Shown: positions 39,901 through 52,605 of the stretch, one piece after another
Layout of the letters: every line of letters starts with the position of its first letter
Position numbering within the stretch: the first letter of the stretch is position 1
Origin: Balanoglossus misakiensis
Lineage: Eukaryota > Hemichordata
Length of the DNA stretch: 64,000 bases
Reading direction: 5' to 3'
Assembly (NCBI GenBank): GCA_040954595.2
Contig: CM082577.2
Span: 2,108,001 to 2,172,000 of the forward strand
Notes under the pieces: model-generated
Told to the model about the DNA's origin: nothing
Databases searched by the model: none
Seen by the model: the letters and a program-made list of their open reading frames with translations, nothing else
Translations under genes and position numbers: made by a program

Positions 39901-40826
39901 GTGCTGTGCGCTATAATATCAAGGACCTATGCAGCTAATCGTAATTGCCCATGCATAGAAAAATGAAAGATTGTGTCATTAAACGGTCTTAATTTCCCCC
40001 AGGGGGCCATATAATTATATTCACCCACTAATCGTCTACTGCCTCAAACGAGTCAGCTTTTTAAAAAGTGTTTTAATATCACGTGACTTTTGTTCCTTTT
40101 AAACAGCATTGAGGACGACTTCGCTGTTGGCAAGCATCTTCGGCCTGTTCCTGGTGTTCTTCGGCGACCTCATTTCTCTGTTTATGCTCAGGATCCGCCG
40201 GAAGTCGTGGTTCGTTGCGGCTGGCATTTTCTTCTTATTCGGAGGTATGGATGGTATTAGTCTTTTTCGAGAGTTACCGAGAATTTCTGACATTGATATG
40301 TAATATTCTCGATTCCCATTAAACATCTCGTTTTTGCATTTTTAGCAATATTTGTTGGATGGGGTGGACCGGGTGGGGGTCGGGGTAAACAGATCGAACA
40401 GAAAAATAAGACTGTAAGAATTAAATCGATGTACTGTAATTAATGGCTTCCAAGTACACAACGGTACATTTTGTAGTAAAGTGTAAATACATGTAAACTT
40501 TACAGAAATGTTTTCATCTGGGAAACCTGCCAATAGGTACATGCGTCCGGGAGGTAAAATGAAACATTATACCGCATGACATGGTTACTGCTAATGCTTA
40601 TTGGTCATATTTTGCAGGATTTCTCATTCTGGGTGGTCTGTGCGTCTACATCACCATGGTGTTACACGAATCGAGCTGGTGGCCGTCTGAGCTTGGGTCG
40701 CCCCCTGAAGTGGTGACAAGATTTAGCTGGTCCTTTGCCTTGCAGTGGGTCGGCCTGACTTTGAGTTTTATTGTGGGAGGCACGTACATTTGGCTGGCGC
40801 GTCTCTACGTCGACGATATGCTGTGA
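36956..40826 (+). CDS. Four-transmembrane protein, claudin/PMP22 superfamily
   Basis: Four coding exons (36956-37154, 38476-38556, 40107-40244, 40618-40826), all joined in phase 1, give 208 aa. The start ATG has A at -3. Four hydrophobic segments are visible: about residues 11-31, 97-118, 128-153 and 178-201. The first extracellular loop carries the superfamily signature: W36, GLW at 54-56, then C59 and C70, with a possible N-glycosylation site at N43. These cysteines normally form a disulfide in claudins, PMP22/EMP and related proteins that act in cell junctions, membrane organisation or channel regulation. The sequence does not let me place it in one subfamily (claudin, EMP, LIM2, CACNG-like, TMEM). 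The C-terminus is very short (RLYVDDML) and lacks a claudin-type PDZ motif. Introns of 1.3 and 1.5 kb hold no further exon. Confidence 0.85.
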
Positions 40827-42414
40827 GGGAAGCTACTTTGATATGACATTGAACTTTGAGCGGGAGACTCAAAGATATTGCACCGAAGTCCAATAGTTGT
40901 AAATTTTGGTGAATTATTTAATATCGACAGGAGTGGTCAAGTTTACGTGCCCTTGTGCAAAGGTTTGTTTATAGACCTTTCATTACCTGGGTAAAGACAC
41001 ACAGGAGATTTATAATACTAGGTGCGTTCACTTATTAGATTTAAAAACATAAATTCAGGAGTTGATATCATTCCGATGAAATAGGCTATACGCTGTATTA
41101 CGATGCGTAGCTCGGCGAGCGAACGTAGACACACAACCTAAACGCAACTGTATCAAACGTCACGGTGACCATGGTGACAGCCACTGGAACCTTTGGATCA
41201 AAGAGCCATTGAAGTCTGGTTCCAACTCCGATGCGATCTGACGAACGATAACCATCAAATCCAGTTGCTTGGTCGCAATGTTTCCAAATTGGAATTATTT
41301 TTGCAGCTTTCAGACAGTTCAAGTTGAACTATGTCGCAGATAGCTTGGGTTATAGGCCTAAGCACCTTTTACTATAAATAACAGTTATATGATATTTACG
41401 TTTGCATTTCCAACATTTGTGATCCATTTGCTATATCACCGCACCAAAGCTTAGAGCACAAGCATGATTTTGCGAGAACATTTAGACTTTAATGCGAACT
41501 GCCAGGAATTTTACTACACACGTTTTTGCAACACACAGATGGAGACTTGTAAATGAAATTATTTCGGAGCCATTTTGCTCGAATTATCTAAATTCTGTGA
41601 TATTTTACACAATGCGCTGTTATAGTATAATAATATGCACAACTTTCGAGTTAATATTTTTGTTTTGTTTGCAAAGGCTGGTGAATTCGAACTGGTATTT
41701 GACAGTCATTAAGGTATCTCAGGAGTTTGTAATGAAATTGAATTTTAAATTTAAGCAGATAAAACTGATGTATGATTTCCATTTACAGTACTAATAGCAA
41801 GATTGGCATAAATATCTTTGACTTTCTCCTGAATAGTGCCCGCTTCTGCTATATTCGCTTGCATTTACACTAAAATAGTCCCAGTCATAGTTTAGAAAGA
41901 AAACGGGAAGGCCCGTCTTGAAAGTAGTTCCGGGCACACAGTGAAGAAACCAGTATCTGATGAGTGTTGATCAATACCAGATTCATGACAGTACTAAAGC
42001 GACCTTTTCGCAACCAACTCTTGTCTCGGCACGACAATGTCGGCGCATGATATTTTCCAATATATGGTATAAAAAGTTTAGGACAATGTATACAGCTCTG
42101 TTAACCGTAGGCTAGAATGGTTACAAATTACTATGTAGTTGATGTTCAACCCAGATCAGACTCAAGTAGAAATGTAAAGTTTGACATGGAACAGTTCCAC
42201 ATGTCACAATTTTTACTGCATCTCAATATATGTAAACAATTATATGCCTACGCATTACAGTCCATATATGAATTAAAAAAGACTTAATTTCTTCTTTTTT
42301 TTAAAAGAAAGACATTTCTGACAGGAGCCTGCCTGTTTAAAACTAGTATTGACATGAGATTTTTAGTTCTGTAAAATTATGGAAATGTGCAGATACAATC
42401 TACTTGCACTGAAA
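40827..42414. other. 3' UTR and intergenic DNA before the satellite locus
   Basis: Presumed 3' UTR of the four-TM gene, then AT-rich spacer. I see no canonical AATAAA in the first kilobase after the stop, so the transcript end cannot be placed. No other gene recognised. Confidence 0.5.
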
Positions 42415-42480
42415 CTCAAAAAATGAAAAAATCTCGACATGAGCGAAATTCACAATGTCGAGATTTTTTCATTTTTTGAG
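42415..42480. repeat. Perfect 26-bp inverted repeat at left edge of satellite locus
   Basis: The arms at 42415-42440 (starting CTCAAAAAATG) and 42455-42480 (ending CATTTTTTGAG) are exact reverse complements with a 14-nt spacer. The right arm is also the start of the first 86-bp repeat unit, so the left arm is an inverted partial copy of the unit. Confidence 0.9.
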
Positions 42481-42759
42481 CGTGTATGAGTTAGAATCCA
42501 TGCATGAGACATAAAAATTTCAAAATGAGCGAAATTAAGAATGTCGAGATTTTTTCATTTTTTGAGCGTGTATGAGTTAGAATCCATGCATGAGACATGA
42601 ACATTTCAAAATGAGCGAAATTAAGAATGTCGAGATTTTTTCATTTTTTGAGCGTGTATGAGTTAGAATCCATGCATGAGACATGAAAATGTCAAAATGA
42701 GCGAAATTCACAATGTCGAGATTTTTTTCATTTTTTGAGCGTGTATGAGTTAGAATCCA
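42441..42759. repeat. Left block of 86-bp tandem repeats (about 4 units)
   Basis: The landmark GAGCGTGTATGAG recurs at 42478, 42564, 42650 and 42737, a period of 86-87 bp. Units contain GAGCGAAATT, AATGTCGAGAT and CATGCATGAGACATGA. They differ by a few bases. Confidence 0.92.
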
Positions 42760-42912
42760 CGCTCATTTTGACATTTTCATGACGTAATGCATTTTTGCAT
42801 AGGATCTGTTCACTTGTGTATTTCTTGATTTTTTCTGCATTCTGTACAGGTCAATGGCAATAAAGGATGTATTCCACATATTCATTTGCATAGGTTTCCT
42901 ACTGACAAAAAT
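42760..42912. repeat. Left copy of 153-bp tail repeat
   Basis: Runs from CGCTCATTTTGAC to CTACTGACAAAAAT. It is nearly identical (about three mismatches by eye, equal length) to 51632-51784, in the same orientation. Its first 22 bp are the reverse complement of part of the adjacent 86-bp unit. The 88-bp array begins immediately after it. Confidence 0.93.
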
Positions 42913-45900
42913 CATGGGTTATAGCTCATGAAAATCATCCACAAATGACAATTTTTCGACTTTCCGAGATATCAAAATTTCTTCATTTTTTCGAAAAAAT
43001 CATGGGTTATAGCTCATGAAAATCATCCAAAAATGACAATTTTTCGACTTTCCGAGATATCAAAATTTCTTCTTTTTTTCGAAAAAATCATGGGTTATAG
43101 CTCATAAAAATCATCCACAAATGACAATTTTTCGACTTTTTGAGATATCAAAATTTCTTCATTTTTTCGAAAAAATCATGGGTTATAGCTCATGAAAATC
43201 ATCCAAAAATGACAATTTTTCGACTTTCCGAGATATCAAAATTTCTTCATTTTTTCGAAAAAATCATGGGTTATAGCTCATGAAAATCATCCAAAAATGA
43301 CAATTTTTCGACTTTCCGAGATATCAAAATTTCTTCATTTTTTCGAAAAAAATCATGGGTTATAGCTCATGAAAATCATCCAAAAATGACAATTTTTCGA
43401 CTTTCCGAGATATCAAAATTTCTTCATTTTTTCGAAAAAATCATGGGTTATAGCTCATGAAAATCATCCACAAATGACAATTTTTCGACTTTCCGAGATA
43501 TCAAAATTTCTTCATTTTTTCGAAAAAATCATGGGTTATAGCTCATGAAAATCATCCAAAAATGACAATTTTTCGACTTTTCGAGATATCAAAATTTCTT
43601 CATTTTTTCGAAAAAATCATGGGTTATAGCTCATGAAAATCATCCACAAATGACAATTTTTCGACTTTTCGAGATATCAAAATTTCTTCTTTTTTTCGAA
43701 AAAATCATGGGTTATAGCTCATGAAAATCATCCACAAATGACAATTTTTCGACTTTCCGAGATATGAAAATTTCTTCATTTTTTCGAAAAAATCATGGGT
43801 TATAGCTCATGAAAATCATCCACAAATGACAATTTTTCGACTTTCCGAGATATCAAAATTTCTTCATTTTTTCGAAAAAATCATGGGTTATAGCTCATGA
43901 AAATCATCCAAAAATGACAATTTTTCGACTTTCCGAGATATCAAAATTTCTTCATTTTTTCGAAAAAATCATGGGTTATAGCTCATGAAAATCATCCAAA
44001 AATGACAATTTTTCGACTTTCCGAGATATCAAAATTTCTTCATTTTTTCGAAAAAATCATGGGTTATAGCTCATGAAAATCATCCAAAAATGACAATTTT
44101 TCGACTTTCCGAGATATCAAAATTTCTTCATTTTTTCGAAAAAATCATGGGTTATAGCTCATGAAAATCATCCAAAAATGACAATTTTTCGACTTTCCGA
44201 GATATCAAAATTTCTTCATTTTTTCGAAAAAATCATGGGTTATAGCTCATGAAAATCATCCACAAATGACAATTTTTCGACTTTCCGAGATATGAAAATT
44301 TCTTCATTTTTTCGAAAAAATCATGGGTTATAGCTCATGAAAATCATCCACAAATGACAATTTTTCGACTTTCCGAGATATGAAAATTTCTTCATTTTTT
44401 CGAAAAAATCATGGGTTATAGCTCATGAAAATCATCCAAGAATGACAATTTTTCGACTTTCCGAGATATGAAAATTTCTTCATTTTTTCGAAAAAATCAT
44501 GGGTTATAGCTCATGAAAATCATCCAAGAATGACAATTTTTCGACTTTCCGAGATATCAAAATTTCTTCATTTTTTCGAAAAAATCATGGGTTATAGCTC
44601 ATGAAAATCATCCAAGAATGACAATTTTTCGACTTTCCGAGATATCAAAATTTCTTCATTTTTTCGAAAAAATCATGGGTTATAGCTCATGAAAATCATC
44701 CAAAAATGACAATTTTTCGACTTTCCGAGATATCAAAATTTCTTCATTTTTTCGAAAAAATCATGGGTTATAGCTCATGAAAATCATCCAAAAATGACAA
44801 TTTTTCGACTTTCCGAGATATCAAAATTTCTTCATTTTTTCGAAAAAATCATGGGTTATAGCTCATGAAAATCATCCACAAATGACAATTTTTCGACTTT
44901 CCGAGATATCAAAATTTCTTCATTTTTTCGAAAAAATCATGGGTTATAGCTCATGAAAATCATCCAAAAATGACAATTTTTCGACTTTCCGAGATATCAA
45001 AATTTCTTCATTTTTTCGAAAAAATCATGGGTTATAGCTCATGAAAATCATCCACAAATGACAATTTTTCGACTTTCCGAGATATCAAAATTTCTTCATT
45101 TTTTCGAAAAAATCATGGGTTATAGCTCATGAAAATCATCCACAAATGACAATTTTTCGACTTTCCGAGATATCAAAATTTCTTCATTTTTTCGAAAAAA
45201 TCATGGGTTATAGCTCATGAAAATCATCCACAAATGACAATTTTTCGACTTTCCGAGATATCAAAATTTCTTCATTTTTTCGAAAAAATCATGGGTTATA
45301 GCTCATGAAAATCATCCAAAAATGACAATTTTTCGACTTTCCGAGATATGAAAATTTCTTCATTTTTTCGAAAAAATCATGGGTTATAGCTCATGAAAAT
45401 CATCCAAAAATGACAATTTTTCGACTTTCCGAGATATCAAAATTTCTTCATTTTTTCGAAAAAATCATGGGTTATAGCTCATGAAAATCATCCGCAAATG
45501 ACAATTTTTCGACTTTCCGAGATATCAAAATTTCTTCATTTTTTCGAAAAAATCATGGGTTATAGCTCATGAAAATCATCCACAAATGACAATTTTTCGA
45601 CTTTCCGAGATATCAAAATTTCTTCATTTTTTCGAAAAAATCATGGGTTATAGCTCATGAAAATCATCCACAAATGACAATTTTTCGACTTTCCGAGATA
45701 TCAAAATTTCTTCATTTTTTCGAAAAAATCATGGGTTATAGCTCATGAAAATCATCCAAAAATGACAATTTTTCGACTTTCCGAGATATCAAAATTTCTT
45801 CATTTTTTCGAAAAAATCATGGGTTATAGCTCATGAAAATCATCCACAAATGACAATTTTTCGACTTTCCGAGATATCAAAATTTCTTCATTTTTTCGAA

Positions 45901-48900
45901 AAAATCATGGGTTATAGCTCATGAAAATCATCCACAAATGACAATTTTTCGACTTTCCGAGATATCAAAATTTCTTCATTTTTTCGAAAAAATCATGGGT
46001 TATAGCTCATGAAAATCATCCAAAAATGACAATTTTTCGACTTTCCGAGATATCAAAATTTCTTCATTTTTTTAGAAAAAATCATGGGTTATAGCTCATG
46101 AAAATCATCCAAAAATGACAATTTTTCGACTTTCCGAGATATCAAAATTTCTTCATTTTTTCGAAAAAATCATGGGTTATAGCTCATGAAAATCATCCAC
46201 AAATGACAATTTTTCGACTTTCCGAGATATCAAAATTTCTTCATTTTTTCGAAAAAATCATGGGTTATAGCTCATGAAAATCATCCACAAATGACAATTT
46301 TTCGACTTTCCGAGATATCAAAATTTCTTCATTTTTTCGAAAAAATCATGGGTTATAGCTCATGAAAATCATCCACAAATGACAATTTTTCGACTTTCCG
46401 AGATATCAAAATTTCTTCATTTTTTCGAAAAAATCATGGGTTATAGCTCATGAAAATCATCCACAAATGACAATTTTTCGACTTTCCGAGATATCAAAAT
46501 TTCTTCATTTTTTCGAAAAAATCATGGGTTATAGCTCATGAAAATCATCCAAAAATGACAATTTTTCGACTTTCCGAGATATCAAAATTTCTTCATTTTT
46601 TTCGAAAAAATCATGGGTTATAGCTCATGAAAATCATCCAAAAATGACAATTTTTCGACTTTCCGAGATATCAAAATTTCTTCATTTTTTCGAAAAAATC
46701 ATGGGTTATAGCTCATGAAAATCATCCACAAATGACAATTTTTCGACTTTCCGAGATATCAAAATTTCTTCTTTTTTTCGAAAAAATCATGGGTTATAGC
46801 TCATGAAAATCATCCACAAATGACAATTTTTCGACTTTCCGAGATATCAAAATTTCTTCATTTTTTCGAAAAAATCATGGGTTATAGCTCATGAAAATCA
46901 TCCAAAAATGACAATTTTTCGACTTTCCGAGATATCAAAATTTCTTCATTTTTTCGAAAAAATCATGGGTTATAGCTCATGAAAATCATCCAAAAATGAC
47001 AATTTTTCGACTTTCCGAGATATCAAAATTTCTTCATTTTTTCGAAAAAATCATGGGTTATAGCTCATGAAAATCATCCGCAAATGACAATTTTTTGACT
47101 TTCCGAGATATCAAAATTTCTTCATTTTTTCGAAAAAATCATGGGTTATAGCTCATGAAAATCATCCGCAAATGACAATTTTTCGACTTTCCGAGATATC
47201 AAAATTTCTTCATTTTTTCGAAAAAATCATGGGTTATAGCTCATGAAAATCATCCACAAATGACAATTTTTCGACTTTCCGAGATATCAAAATTTCTTCA
47301 TTTTTTCGAAAAAATCATGGGTTATAGCTCATGAAAATCATCCACAAATGACAATTTTTCGACTTTCCGAGATATCAAAATTTCTTCATTTTTTCGAAAA
47401 AATCATGGGTTATAGCTCATGAAAATCATCCACAAATGACAATTTTTCGACTTTCCGAAATATGAAAATTTCTTCATTTTTTCGAAAAAATCATGGGTTA
47501 TAGCTCATGAAAATCATCCAAAAATGACAATTTTTCGACTTTCCGAGATATCAAAATTTCTTCATTTTTTCGAAAAAATCATGGGTTATAGCTCATGAAA
47601 ATCATCCAAGAATGACAATTTTTCGACTTTCCGAGATATCAAAATTTCTTCATTTTTTCGAAAAAATCATGGGTTATAGCTCATGAAAATCATCCAAGAA
47701 TGACAATTTTTCGACTTTCCGAGATATCAAAATTTCTTCATTTTTTCGAAAAAATCATGGGTTATAGCTCATGAAAATCATCCAAGAATGACAATTTTTC
47801 GACTTTCCGAGATATCAAAATTTCTTCATTTTTTCGAAAAAATCATGGGTTATAGCTCATGAAAATCATCCACAAATGACAATTTTTCGACTTTCCGAGA
47901 TATCAAAATTTCTTCATTTTTTCGAAAAAATCATGGGTTATAGCTCATGAAAATCATCCACAAATGACAATTTTTCGACTTTCCGAGATATCAAAATTTC
48001 TTCATTTTTTCGAAAAAATCATGGGTTATAGCTCATGAAAATCATCCAAAAATGACAATTTTTCGACTTTCCGAGATATCAAAATTTCTTCATTTTTTCG
48101 AAAAAATCATGGGTTATAGCTCATGAAAATCATCCAAAAATGACAATTTTTCGACTTTCCGAGATATCAAAATTTCTTCATTTTTTCGAAAAAATCATGG
48201 GTTATAGCTCATGAAAATCATCCACAAATGACAATTTTTCGACTTTCCGAGATATCAAAATTTCTTCATTTTTTCGAAAAAATCATGGGTTATAGCTCAT
48301 GAAAATCATCCACAAATGACAATTTTTCGACTTTCCGAGATATCAAAATTTCTTCATTTTTTCGAAAAAATCATGGGTTATAGCTCATGAAAATCATCCA
48401 CAAATGACAATTTTTCGACTTTCCGAGATATCAAAATTTCTTCATTTTTTCGAAAAAATCATGGGTTATAGCTCATGAAAATCATCCGCAAATGACAATT
48501 TTTCGACTTTCCGAGATATCAAAATTTCTTCATTTTTTCGAAAAAATCATGGGTTATAGCTCATGAAAATCATCCGCAAATGACAATTTTTCGACTTTCC
48601 GAGATATCAAAATTTCTTCATTTTTTCGAAAAAATCATGGGTTATAGCTCATGAAAATCATCCACAAATGACAATTTTTCGACTTTCCGAGATATCAAAA
48701 TTTCTTCATTTTTTCGAAAAAATCATGGGTTATAGCTCATGAAAATCATCCACAAATGACAATTTTTCGACTTTCCGAGATATCAAAATTTCTTCATTTT
48801 TTCGAAAAAATCATGGGTTATAGCTCATGAAAATCATCCACGAATGACAATTTTTCGACTTTCCGAGATATCAAAATTTCTTCATTTTTTCGAAAAAATC

Positions 48901-51091
48901 ATGGGTTATAGCTCATGAAAATCATCCACAAATGACAATTTTTCGACTTTCCGAGATATCAAAATTTCTTCATTTTTTCGAAAAAATCATGGGTTATAGC
49001 TCATGAAAATCATCCAAAAATGACAATTTTTCGACTTTCCGAGATATCAAAATTTCTTCATTTTTTCGAAAAAATCATGGGTTATAGCTCATGAAAATCA
49101 TCCACAAATGACAATTTTTCGACTTTCCGAGATATCAAAATTTCTTCATTTTTTCGAAAAAATCATGGGTTATAGCTCATGAAAATCATCCAAAAATGAC
49201 AATTTTTCGACTTTCCGAGATATCAAAATTTCTTCATTTTTTCGAAAAAATCATGGGTTATAGCTCATGAAAATCATCCACAAATGACAATTTTTCGACT
49301 TTCCGAGATATCAAAATTTCTTCATTTTTTCGAAAAAATCATGGGTTATAGCTCATGAAAATCAACCACAAATGACAATTTTTCGACTTTCCGAGATATC
49401 AAAATTTCTTCATTTTTTCGAAAAAATCATGGGTTATAGCTCATGAAAATCATCCGCAAATGACAATTTTTCGACTTTCCGAGATATCAAAATTTCTTCA
49501 TTTTTTCGAAAAAATCATGGGTTATAGCTCATGAAAATCATCCACAAATGACAATTTGTGGACTTTCCGAGATATCAAAATTTCTTCATTTTTTCGAAAA
49601 AATCATGGGTTATAGCTCATGAAAATCATCCACAAATGACAATTTGTGGACTTTCCGAGATATCAAAATTTCTTCATTTTTTCGAAAAAATCATGGGTTA
49701 TAGCTCATGAAAATCATCCAAAAATGACAATTTTTCGACTTTCCGAGATATCAAAATTTCTTCATTTTTTCGAAAAAATCATGGGTTATAGCTCATGAAA
49801 ATCATCCACAAATGACAATTTTTCGACTTTCCGAGATATCAAAATTTCTTCATTTTTTCGAAAAAATCATGGGTTATAGCTCATGAAAATCATCCAAAAA
49901 TGACAATTTTTCGACTTTCCGAGATATCAAAATTTCTTCATTTTTTCGAAAAAATCATGGGTTATAGCTCATGAAAATCATCCACAAATGACAATTTTTC
50001 GACTTTCCGAGATATCAAAATTTCTTCATTTTTTCGAAAAAATCATGGGTTATAGCTCATGAAAATCAACCACAAATGACAATTTTTCGACTTTCCGAGA
50101 TATCAAAATTTCTTCATTTTTTCGAAAAAATCATGGGTTATAGCTCATGAAAATCATCCGCAAATGACAATTTTTCGACTTTCCGAGATATCAAAATTTC
50201 TTCATTTTTTCGAAAAAATCATGGGTTATAGCTCATGAAAATCAACCACAAATGACAATTTTTCGACTTTCCGAGATATCAAAATTTCTTCATTTTTTCG
50301 AAAAAATCATGGGTTATAGCTCATGAAAATCATCCACAAATGACAATTTTTCGACTTTCCGAGATATCAAAATTTCTTCATTTTTTCGAAAACATCATGG
50401 GTTATAGCTCATGAAAATCATCCACAAATGACAATTTTTCGACTTTCCGAGATATCAAAATTTCTTCATTTTTTCGAAAACATCATGGGTTATAGCTCAT
50501 GAAAATCATCCAAAAATGACAATTTTTCGACTTTCCGAGATATCAAAATTTCTTCATTTTTTCGAAAAAATCATGGGTTATAGCTCATGAAAATCATCCA
50601 CAAATGACAATTTTTCGACTTTCCGAGATATCAAAATTTCTTCATTTTTTCGAAAAAATCATGGGTTATAGCTCATGAAAATCATCCGCAAATGACAATT
50701 TTTCGACTTTCCGAGATATCAAAATTTCTTCATTTTTTCGAAAAAATCATGGGTTATAGCTCATGAAAATCATCCGCAAATGACAATTTTTCGACTTTCC
50801 GAGATATCAAAATTTCTTCATTTTTTCGAAAAAATCATGGGTTATAGCTCATGAAAATCATCCACAAATGACAATTTTTCGACTTTCCGAGATATCAAAA
50901 TTTCTTCATTTTTTCGAAAAAATCATGGGTTATAGCTCATGAAAATCATCCGCAAATGACAATTTTTCGACTTTCCGAGATATCAAAATTTCTTCATTTT
51001 TTCGAAAAAATCATGGGTTATAGCTCATGAAAATCATCCACAAATGACAATTTTTCGACTTTCCGAGATATCAAAATTTCTTCATTTTTCG
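42913..51091. repeat. Satellite array, about 93 copies of an 88-bp monomer
   Basis: The landmark GGGTTATAGC recurs every 88 bp from 42916 to 51015, giving about 93 monomers in 8.2 kb. Copies are almost identical, with total length drift of only about 3 bp. Most variation is at one site after GAAAATCATCC (ACAAATG, AAAAATG, AAGAATG or GCAAATG). Each monomer carries a 16-bp perfect palindrome, ATTTTTTCGAAAAAAT. There is no coding potential. Such homogeneity implies recent unequal exchange or amplification. The last copy is truncated within the palindrome, at the junction with the right-hand 86-bp repeats. Confidence 0.98.
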
Positions 51092-51631
51092 AGCGTGTAT
51101 GAATTAGAATCCATGCATGAGACATGAAAATGTCAAAATGAGCGAAATTCACAATGTCGAGATTTTTTCATTTTTTGACAGTGTATGAGTTAGAATCCAT
51201 GCATGAGACATGAAAATGTCAAAATGAGCGAAATTCACAATGTCGAGATTTTTTTCATTTTTTGAGCGTGTATGAGTTAGAATCCATGCATGAGACATGA
51301 AAATGTCCAAATGAGCGAAATTCACAATGTCGAGTTTTTTTCATTTTTTGAGTGTGTATGAGTTAGAATCCACGCATGAGACATGAAAATGTCCAAATGA
51401 GCGAAATTCACAATGTCGAGTTTTTTTCATTTTTTGAGCGTGTATGAGTTAGAATCCATGCATGAGACATGAAAATGTCAAAATGAGCGAAATTCAGAAT
51501 GTCGAGATTTTTTTCATTTTTTGAGCGTGTATGAGTTAGAATCCATGCATGAGACATGAAAATGTCAAAATGAGTGAAAGTCACAATGTCGAGTTTTTTC
51601 ATTTTTTTGAGCGTGTATGAGTTAGAATCCA
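51092..51631. repeat. Right block of 86-bp tandem repeats (about 6-7 units)
   Basis: Same unit as the left block, with GAGCGTGTATGAG-type landmarks about every 86 bp and minor changes (GACAGTGTATGAG, GAGTGTGTATGAG). The junction with the 88-bp array is at a shared TTCATTTTT stretch, which suggests homology-directed joining. An apparent minus-strand frame at 51408-51638 is only the repeat. Confidence 0.92.
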
Positions 51632-51784
51632 CGCTCATTTTGACATTTTCATGCCGTAATGCATTTTTGCATAGGATCTGTTCACTTGTGTATTTCTTGA
51701 TTTTTTCTGCATTCTGTACAGGTCAATGGCAATAAAGGATGTATTCTAAATATTCATTTGCATAGGTTTCCTACTGACAAAAAT
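51632..51784. repeat. Right copy of 153-bp tail repeat
   Basis: Direct-orientation duplicate of 42760-42912. The two copies diverge right after CTACTGACAAAAAT: satellite on the left, unique sequence (TAGAAGTG) here. This marks the right end of the locus. Confidence 0.93.
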
Positions 51785-52605
51785 TAGAAGTGTTTTGACA
51801 GAATCTATTTTTTAATACAGTTCCCCCATACACTTATTTTGTCTCTTGGCATCAGACTTTATGAGAAATTAACAAACATTAGCAGAGCACACTTCACACA
51901 ACAGACAGTTATATCACACAACTTTTAGTTTATTGTCTTCACAATGAAACACAAGAAACACATTGTACTGGGCCTGTTCTCATCAGAACACAGCAAATCC
52001 AATTTCACTGACTCATTTGGAGTTTGCGTACATTTTAGAGGCCCAGATATCACACTTATGAAGTTAAAATAATAAGTATAAGTACCGTATATTGATAAAA
52101 TTTGAAATTACAGTGATTCTTCAGAATCAATAGTGATATTTGTTTGTTTATAAAAAAGTCTGATTTATGTACAATACACTGCAACGACAACATCTATGTT
52201 CTAGCAGTTCTGGTATGATAATTCTACCAACTTCTTGCAGTGCAAGCGCACTATGCTCAGTGAGAGCTGAGAGTTGGCAGTCAGGTATCCACAGATGTTT
52301 GGGAGCACAAGTCAGGGTAGCCAAACTGCTTCATTACCAAGTTCATTCTGACATTTTCACAGTCACATATCCGTTGCTCGCCACGACAATCCTGGTCTCA
52401 AGGTTCAGTCTACGAAGTGAATAAGGATTGTCCGTTCTTGATGACGTTTTTCAGGTGCATCTGTGCAGCACAAACTAATGCCTGAAAGTTTGCAAAAGCA
52501 GCATTGTGGGCGACGACACGTCTTGCATAGAAACTTCTATAAAACACACAATAAATATGTGTAACTTTTGTTTCTCTTGAGTCCTCCAACACACAGACTT
52601 GCACA
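51785..52605 (-). other. Presumed COX10 3' UTR and short spacer
   Basis: No separate gene seen. A minus-strand AATAAA (TTTATT at 51929-51934) about 670 nt after the COX10 stop is the best candidate poly(A) signal; the assignment is tentative. Confidence 0.4.

Noticed and set aside
42913-51091. Regular direct repeats considered as a CRISPR array or coding repeat protein
   Set aside because: Units are head-to-tail with no spacers, the setting is a eukaryotic genome, and stops occur in the repeat; it is a satellite.
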